Assembly (NCBI RefSeq): GCF_017744835.1
Contig: NZ_JAGIAM010000003.1
Coordinates: 248,001-312,000, forward strand
Length of the DNA: 64,000 nucleotides
Source of the DNA: Sphingomonas sp.
GTDB taxonomy: Bacteria > Pseudomonadota > Alphaproteobacteria > Sphingomonadales > Sphingomonadaceae
Direction of reading: 5' to 3'
Part shown: positions 59,196 through 64,000 of the stretch, piece after piece
Layout: every line of letters starts with the position of its first letter
Numbering within the stretch: position 1 is the first letter of the stretch
The notes under the pieces: generated by a model
What the model was told of the DNA's origin: nothing
Seen by the model: only the letters and a program-made list of their open reading frames with translations
The model's database searches: none
Translations under genes and position numbers: made by a program

Positions 59196-62100
59196 ATGGC
59201 GAATCTTCGATCGACCAACGCCGGGCTCGGCGAATCCACATTGGCACGCACGGGCGTTTCGCTGGTCGCCGTAATGGCGATGACGGCCGCGGTCCCGGCA
59301 TGGGCTGCGAAGCGGGACGAGACTCCGTCCGCCGGCGACGCGCAGCAAAGCGCGCAGGCAGCGCCCGCCGCTGGCCAGGAGGACGGGGCGATCGTCGTCA
59401 CCGGCCGCCGCGCCGCGCTCCAGTCGGCCGACGAGCGCAAGCGCAACGCCGAGACGATCATCGACTCGGTCGTCGCCGACGATGCTGGCAAGCTTCCCGA
59501 CAATTCGATCACCGAAGTGCTGCAGCGCGTGGCGGGCGTCACCATCGTGCGCTTCGCCGCGCTCAACGACCCCGACCATTATTCGGTGGAAGGCGCGGGC
59601 ATCCAGGTCCGCGGCCTCACCGGCGTCGCCTCGCGCCTCAACGGCCGCGAGATCTTCAGCGCCAACAACGGCCGCGCGCTCCAGTTCGCTGACGTGACTC
59701 CCGAGCTGATGGCCGCGGTGGACGTGTACAAGGCGTCGACCGCCGACCTGATCGAGGGCGGCACCGGCGGCCAGATCGACCTGCGCACCAAGGTGCCGTT
59801 CGACTATTCGGGCGGCTTCCACGTCGCTGCCACGGGTGACCTGAGCCTGGGCGACCTGGCCGAGAAGGCGGACCTTTCGGGCTCGATCCTGGTGACCGAC
59901 CGCTGGTCGACGCCGATCGGCGACATCGGCATCCTGGCGGACGTCGCCTACAGCCGCCTCAACTCGGCCTCCCACTTCTTCCGCGTCGAGCCCTATTACC
60001 GGACGCGCATCAGCGGCGCCGATTATTACGTGCCCGGCGGCTATACCTTCGGCGAGGAGCAGTTCCAGCGGACGCGCACCGGCATCTATGGCGCGATCCA
60101 ATGGGCACCGTCGCCTGACCTGACGCTGACCGGCACTTTCTTCCAGTCGCGCTACAAGAACCGGTCGGGCGACTGGGGTTCGTTCGTGTCGTCGCAGACG
60201 CTGGCGGTGGACCCCGCCAACAGCGACTTCGACGAGAACAACATCCTGATTTCGACGCCGTCGCTGTACAACCGCGATCCCGCCACCTTCCTTCCCGGCG
60301 GATCGATCACCACGGGCGGCAACAAGGGCGCCTATGACAGCACGACGCGGACGCGCGACTATTCGCTGGCCTTCGACTGGTCGCCGGCGGACGGCCCGCT
60401 GTCGCTCAGGGGCGCGTTGCAGCGTGTCGAATCGACGCAGATCTACGATCGCCTCGACGTGTTCCGCGACGTCGCCTTCCCCTCAGGCTTCGGGCTAGAC
60501 CTGAGCGGCGACCTGCCGGTGGTAAGCGTGCCGGCGGGCACGCAGGCGGCGTTTCTCAATCCGGCGAACTATTTCTGGACCGCGACGATGCCGCACAACG
60601 ACGACAACAAGGGGCGTCTCGATTCGGCGAACCTTGATGTCGAATATGAGTTCGACAACAGCTTCTTCCGTTCGATCAAGGCCGGCGCGCGCTATGCCGA
60701 GCGGACCGAGCGCGACTTTACCAACGGGTACAACTGGTCGGCGCTGGGCCGCGGCTGGAACGGCGACCCGCAGATGACCTATGCCAACGCCGCCCCTGGC
60801 GACGTCGAGCTGCACGTCTTCCGCAACTTCTTCCACGGCGAGGCGGTGCTGCCGGCTAACCTGATGTTCGCGACCGACGATCTGGTCCGAACATATGATC
60901 GCGTGCTTCTGCATTCGTCGCCGCCCGCCGGCTTCTGCGCCGGGCGCGAGTTCGACTGCTCGGCTTCGGGCCCACTGCCCGATTCGACCTATGGCGGTCC
61001 CGGCTACCGGGCGGTCGGCTTCATCCTGCCGGGCGATCGGACCGACAACAAGACCCGCAACCTGGCGGGCTATGTGCTCGCGCGCTTCGGTTCGACCGAT
61101 CCCGGCCAGATTTCGGGCAACGTCGGCGTGCGCGTGGTGAATATCCGCAACGAGGGAAGCGGCTACATCCAGCAGAACGCCACGAGTTTCGTGCGCAACG
61201 GGCAGACGTACACGCTGGGCGCGCAGGCGATCCCGCGTGGCGGCAAGACCAATTTCACCTACGCGCTGCCGTCGATCAACGTGGACTTTTCACCAAGCGC
61301 CGACACCAAGCTGCGTGCCAGCTACAACATCACGCTCGATCTGCCGACCTTCCAGGCGCTGCGCGCGTCGGGATCGATCGGCGTAGCCACGACGGACAAC
61401 ACAACGGACCCCAACGCGCCGGATTTCTTCACCAACTTCACCGCCGATACCGGCAATCCGCTGCTCAAGCCGACGCTGTCGAACAATTTCGACCTGTCGT
61501 TCGAATGGTATCCGCGGGCAGGCACCATGTTCCATCTGGCGCCCTTCTACAAACGCATCACCAACCTGCCGATCTACTCGCTGACGACGCGGGACGTGAC
61601 GGTGGTCTACACCGACGGATCCACCGAGACCGCGGCGGCCGCCGCGACGGACTATGTCAACGCGACCGAGGCGGCGACGGTGAAGGGCGTCGAGGTCGGG
61701 GGGCGCATCTTCTTCGACATGCTGCCCGGCTTCCTTGGCGGCTTCGGCTTCGAGGGCAATTACACCTTCATCGACAGCGACAATCCGGGCGACCTGTATC
61801 GCGACATCAACGGCGTCATACGCAACGATGCGCCGCTCGTCGGGCTGTCGAAGCACAATTTCAACGCCACGCTGATGTACGAACGCAAGGCGGTGTCGGC
61901 GCGGATCGCCTATTCGTGGCGCTCGCGCTACCTGCAGTCGACCAACAGCAACGGCACCAACCCGACCTACAACTATTACGCCGCGCCGGGCGCTGCGGCC
62001 ACGCCGATCCAGATCGCGCTGCCGATCTATGGCGGGGCATATGGCCAGCTCGAGGCGGGCGTGCGCTTCAAGGTCACCGAGAATTTCTCGTTCGGCATCC

Positions 62101-62228
62101 AGGGGACCAACCTGCTCAATTCGATGCAGCGCACGCTGATGGGCGGCTATCCGGGTGGAGCGCTGCTCGGGCGTAGCTGGTTCCAGACCGACAGGCGTAT
62201 CAGCACCGGCATCAATCTGGCATTCTGA
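59196..62228 (+). CDS. TonB-dependent receptor, carbohydrate-locus type
   Basis: 1010-residue outer membrane importer. Signal sequence within the first ~38 residues (SLVAVMAMTAAVPAWAA), a TonB-box-like DGAIVVTGRR, a plug domain (NSITEVLQRVAGVTIVRFA ... GIQVRGLTGVASRLNGREIFSA ... VDVYKASTADLIEGGTGGQIDL), then a 22-strand barrel ending STGINLAF with terminal Phe. The size and the Leu-Asn-Gly-Arg plug pattern match the sphingomonad/caulobacter receptors that import oligosaccharides. The ATG at 59196 follows GGGGAGG. It is followed by two halogenase-family genes. Confidence 0.93.
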   Translation: MANLRSTNAGLGESTLARTGVSLVAVMAMTAAVPAWAAKRDETPSAGDAQQSAQAAPAAGQEDGAIVVTGRRAALQSADERKRNAETIIDSVVADDAGKLPDNSITEVLQRVAGVTIVRFAALNDPDHYSVEGAGIQVRGLTGVASRLNGREIFSANNGRALQFADVTPELMAAVDVYKASTADLIEGGTGGQIDLRTKVPFDYSGGFHVAATGDLSLGDLAEKADLSGSILVTDRWSTPIGDIGILADVAYSRLNSASHFFRVEPYYRTRISGADYYVPGGYTFGEEQFQRTRTGIYGAIQWAPSPDLTLTGTFFQSRYKNRSGDWGSFVSSQTLAVDPANSDFDENNILISTPSLYNRDPATFLPGGSITTGGNKGAYDSTTRTRDYSLAFDWSPADGPLSLRGALQRVESTQIYDRLDVFRDVAFPSGFGLDLSGDLPVVSVPAGTQAAFLNPANYFWTATMPHNDDNKGRLDSANLDVEYEFDNSFFRSIKAGARYAERTERDFTNGYNWSALGRGWNGDPQMTYANAAPGDVELHVFRNFFHGEAVLPANLMFATDDLVRTYDRVLLHSSPPAGFCAGREFDCSASGPLPDSTYGGPGYRAVGFILPGDRTDNKTRNLAGYVLARFGSTDPGQISGNVGVRVVNIRNEGSGYIQQNATSFVRNGQTYTLGAQAIPRGGKTNFTYALPSINVDFSPSADTKLRASYNITLDLPTFQALRASGSIGVATTDNTTDPNAPDFFTNFTADTGNPLLKPTLSNNFDLSFEWYPRAGTMFHLAPFYKRITNLPIYSLTTRDVTVVYTDGSTETAAAAATDYVNATEAATVKGVEVGGRIFFDMLPGFLGGFGFEGNYTFIDSDNPGDLYRDINGVIRNDAPLVGLSKHNFNATLMYERKAVSARIAYSWRSRYLQSTNSNGTNPTYNYYAAPGAAATPIQIALPIYGGAYGQLEAGVRFKVTENFSFGIQGTNLLNSMQRTLMGGYPGGALLGRSWFQTDRRISTGINLAF

Positions 62229-62283
62229 ACCCTCCTCGTGGCGGGCCGCACCCGGCCCGCCACCACTTTTTCGGAGTGGGGCG

Positions 62284-63846
62284 ATGGTTACCCAGGGCCG
62301 GCGAATCCTGATCGTGGGCGGCGGGACCGCAGGCTGGATCACGGCCGGCTATCTGGCGCGGATGCTCGGCGCGGGACGACCGGGCGGGATCGTGATCACG
62401 CTGGTTGAATCGCAGGACATCGGCATCCTGGGCGTGGGCGAGGGGACCTTTCCGACGATCCGCAAGACGCTGGCGCGGATCGGAATCGACGAGGCCGAGC
62501 TGGTCCGCCGCTGTGGCGCCACCTTCAAGCAGGGTGCCAAGTTCGTCCACTGGCAACGCGCGCCGGGCATGTCGGGGCGCGACCATTATCTCCACGCCTT
62601 CCAGGAGACCGACGATCGCGCCGGCCCCGAGCTGCTTCCCTATTGGCTGCTCGGCCAGGCCGGTGATGCGGGCTGGGATGAAGTCAACACGCCGCAGAAG
62701 CGCGCAGCCGACGCTCACCGCGCGCCCAAATTGCCGAGCCATCCCAACTATGTCGGGCCGCTCAACTACGCCTTTCACTTCGACGCGGTGTCGCTCGCCG
62801 CGCTGCTGCGCGAGCAGGGGATCACCAATGGCGTGACGCACCTGGTCGATACCGTGCAGGAAGTGCTGCTGGGCGAGGACGGTGCGATCGCCGGGGTGCG
62901 CTGCGCCGAGCAGGGCGTACTGACCGCCGACCTCTACATCGACTGCACGGGCTTTCGCGCCGAACTGATCGGCAAGGCGCTCGGCCAGCCATGGAAATCG
63001 TGCCGGGACGTGCTGTTCTGCGACGGCGCGGTGGCGATCCAGGTACCCTATGCGCAGCCCGACGATCCGATCGCGTCCTACACCATTTCGACCGCGCAGC
63101 AGGCGGGGTGGATCTGGGACATCGGGCTCGAGGCGCGGCGTGGCATCGGCCATGTCTATTCGTCGACGCACAGCGATGCGGAAGAGGCCGAACGCGCGGT
63201 GCGCGCCTATATCGGGCCCGCCGCCGAAGGACTGGAGGCGCGCCGCTTCCGCTTCGAGGCCGGCTATCGTGAGGTGAGCTGGTACAGGAACTGCGTCGCG
63301 GTGGGGCTTTCGAGCGGCTTCTTCGAGCCGCTGGAGGCGACCGGGATCGTCTTCTCCGAAGTCGCCGCGGGGATGATCGCCAATCTCTTCCCCTGGGCCG
63401 GCGACCATGAGACCTCGGCGCGGCAGTTCAACGACAATCTGCGGCGGCGCTACGAGCGGACGCTGGCGTTCCTCAAGCTGCACTATTGCCTGTCCGAGCG
63501 CCGCGACAGCCGCTTCTGGATCGACAATGTCGACCCCGCCTCGATCCCCGACAATCTGAAGGAGCTGCTCGACCGCTGGCGCTTCCGCCCGCCCAACGAG
63601 ATCGACGTCGACCGAAACGTCGACATTTTCACCGAATCCAGCTGGCAATATGTGCTCTATGGCATGGGCTGGAAGACGGATCTTTCGGCCCGGACCGGCG
63701 CGCTACGCTATGCCGAGGAAGCCAGGGCGGCCTTCGCCACGATCCGGCAGCAGGGCGAGTTCGCCGTGCGCCAGCTACCCTCGAACCGCGAGCTGGTCCG
63801 CTTCGCGCAACGATCGGGGTTCGGCCGGGGCGCAAACGCGGCGTGA
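62284..63846 (+). CDS. tryptophan halogenase family flavoprotein
   Basis: 520 residues. FAD-binding GGGTAGWIT (12-20), the segment ATFKQGAKF with the lysine (Lys82) that in true halogenases makes the chloramine, and SSGFFEPLEATGI, the usual Glu loop. The family signature WxWxIP reads GWIWDIG: the proline is replaced by glycine. Sits directly after the TonB receptor, as do many members in sugar-utilisation loci of alphaproteobacteria where the substrate is unknown. The ATG at 62284 follows a GGAGTGGGG site. Halogenation of a sugar-related aromatic or another flavin reaction are both possible. Confidence 0.85.
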   Translation: MVTQGRRILIVGGGTAGWITAGYLARMLGAGRPGGIVITLVESQDIGILGVGEGTFPTIRKTLARIGIDEAELVRRCGATFKQGAKFVHWQRAPGMSGRDHYLHAFQETDDRAGPELLPYWLLGQAGDAGWDEVNTPQKRAADAHRAPKLPSHPNYVGPLNYAFHFDAVSLAALLREQGITNGVTHLVDTVQEVLLGEDGAIAGVRCAEQGVLTADLYIDCTGFRAELIGKALGQPWKSCRDVLFCDGAVAIQVPYAQPDDPIASYTISTAQQAGWIWDIGLEARRGIGHVYSSTHSDAEEAERAVRAYIGPAAEGLEARRFRFEAGYREVSWYRNCVAVGLSSGFFEPLEATGIVFSEVAAGMIANLFPWAGDHETSARQFNDNLRRRYERTLAFLKLHYCLSERRDSRFWIDNVDPASIPDNLKELLDRWRFRPPNEIDVDRNVDIFTESSWQYVLYGMGWKTDLSARTGALRYAEEARAAFATIRQQGEFAVRQLPSNRELVRFAQRSGFGRGANAA

Positions 63847-64000
63847 CGCGGGCAGGGAGCGAGGGGCCGGTCACCAGGCTGGTGATCGTCGGCGGCGGCT
63901 CGGCCGGCTGGATGACCGCGGCCGCGGTCTCGCGGCTGACCGACGCGGGCGTGACGGTGACCCTGGTCGAATCGGACGAGATCGGCACCGTCGGCGTGGG
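63843..64000 (+). CDS. second tryptophan halogenase family protein (3' part outside window)
   Basis: The first 52 codons are visible. GTG start at 63843 overlaps the stop of the preceding gene (GTGA). VTRLVIVGGGSAGWMTAAAV is the FAD-binding motif and VTLVESDEIGTVGVG matches the segment seen in the first copy (ESQDIGILGVGEG). So it is a tandem paralogue, translationally coupled. Nothing can be said about its catalytic lysine or WxWxIP motif. Confidence 0.85.
   Translation, partial: MTRAGSEGPVTRLVIVGGGSAGWMTAAAVSRLTDAGVTVTLVESDEIGTVGV

Overview
The window looks like a chromosomal segment of a high-GC alphaproteobacterium of the order Sphingomonadales, most likely Sphingomonas or a close relative. 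The grounds are the gene content and order (tpiA divergent from ppiD-trpE, then trpG and trpDC; serS-surE-nlpD; the YdcH pair with DUF1465), a D-mannonate dehydratase whose catalytic residues align with the Novosphingobium enzyme at a constant +1 offset, the TonB-receptor/tryptophan-halogenase arrangement, and dispersed CCTCCCC-type and CACCCCCGC-type intergenic repeats. No rRNA, tRNA, CRISPR array or complete insertion sequence was seen.

Layout. 1-8.1 kb: tryptophan biosynthesis on the minus strand (ppiD-trpE, trpG, trpD, trpC cut by the window edge). It is interrupted by a small secreted-protein gene on the plus strand and by a more A/T-rich repeat lipoprotein of the GloVer type between trpG and trpD. 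8.2-26.8 kb: housekeeping and envelope genes: tpiA, a membrane GGDEF-EAL protein, a DUF937 protein, an M17 aminopeptidase, a membrane PQQ glucose dehydrogenase, a divergent LysR/aldo-keto reductase pair with a clear operator, two secreted proteins, rimO, a K+ channel, an NlpD-like LytM protein, surE, serS, an attachment-type protein and a PEP-CTERM protein with Ser/Thr repeats. 27.2-31.7 kb: small regulators and conserved small proteins (DksA, PilZ, two YdcH/DUF465 proteins, DUF1465), nitronate monooxygenase and a gamma carbonic anhydrase. 31.9-35.8 kb: a trehalose operon otsB-GH15-otsA with overlapping stop/start codons. 36-38.8 kb: a DUF559 gene bracketed by inverted repeat arms, then a coupled DCC-family/saccharopine-dehydrogenase-DUF4166 pair. 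38.9-48.3 kb: fatty-acid use: a FadL porin, DUF2147, and the beta-oxidation operon fadA-fadN-acyl-CoA dehydrogenase divergent from fadD-merR, with a palindrome in the divergent promoter. 48.5-64 kb: a uronic-acid/pectin utilisation locus: GntR/FadR regulator, manD, a GH2 enzyme, a GH28 polygalacturonase, an orphan PAS sensor kinase, a frameshifted GH43-like gene, a large TonB-dependent receptor and two FAD-dependent tryptophan-halogenase-family proteins (the second cut by the window end).

How they work together. In the pectin locus the receptor would import oligo-uronides, Tat-exported GH28 and secreted GH2 would cleave them, and ManD would send mannonate into the 2-keto-3-deoxygluconate route under the GntR regulator. 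FadL, FadD, the dehydrogenase, FadN and FadA cover uptake, activation and oxidation of long-chain acids, probably under the MerR protein. The most unusual signals are the mobile-looking DUF559 unit; two exact GTTC-N7-GTTC SOS-type boxes sharing a neighbouring 12-base motif in gene-poor intervals; the split trp cluster; the one-base frameshift in the GH43-like gene; and the halogenase-like pair inside a polysaccharide locus.
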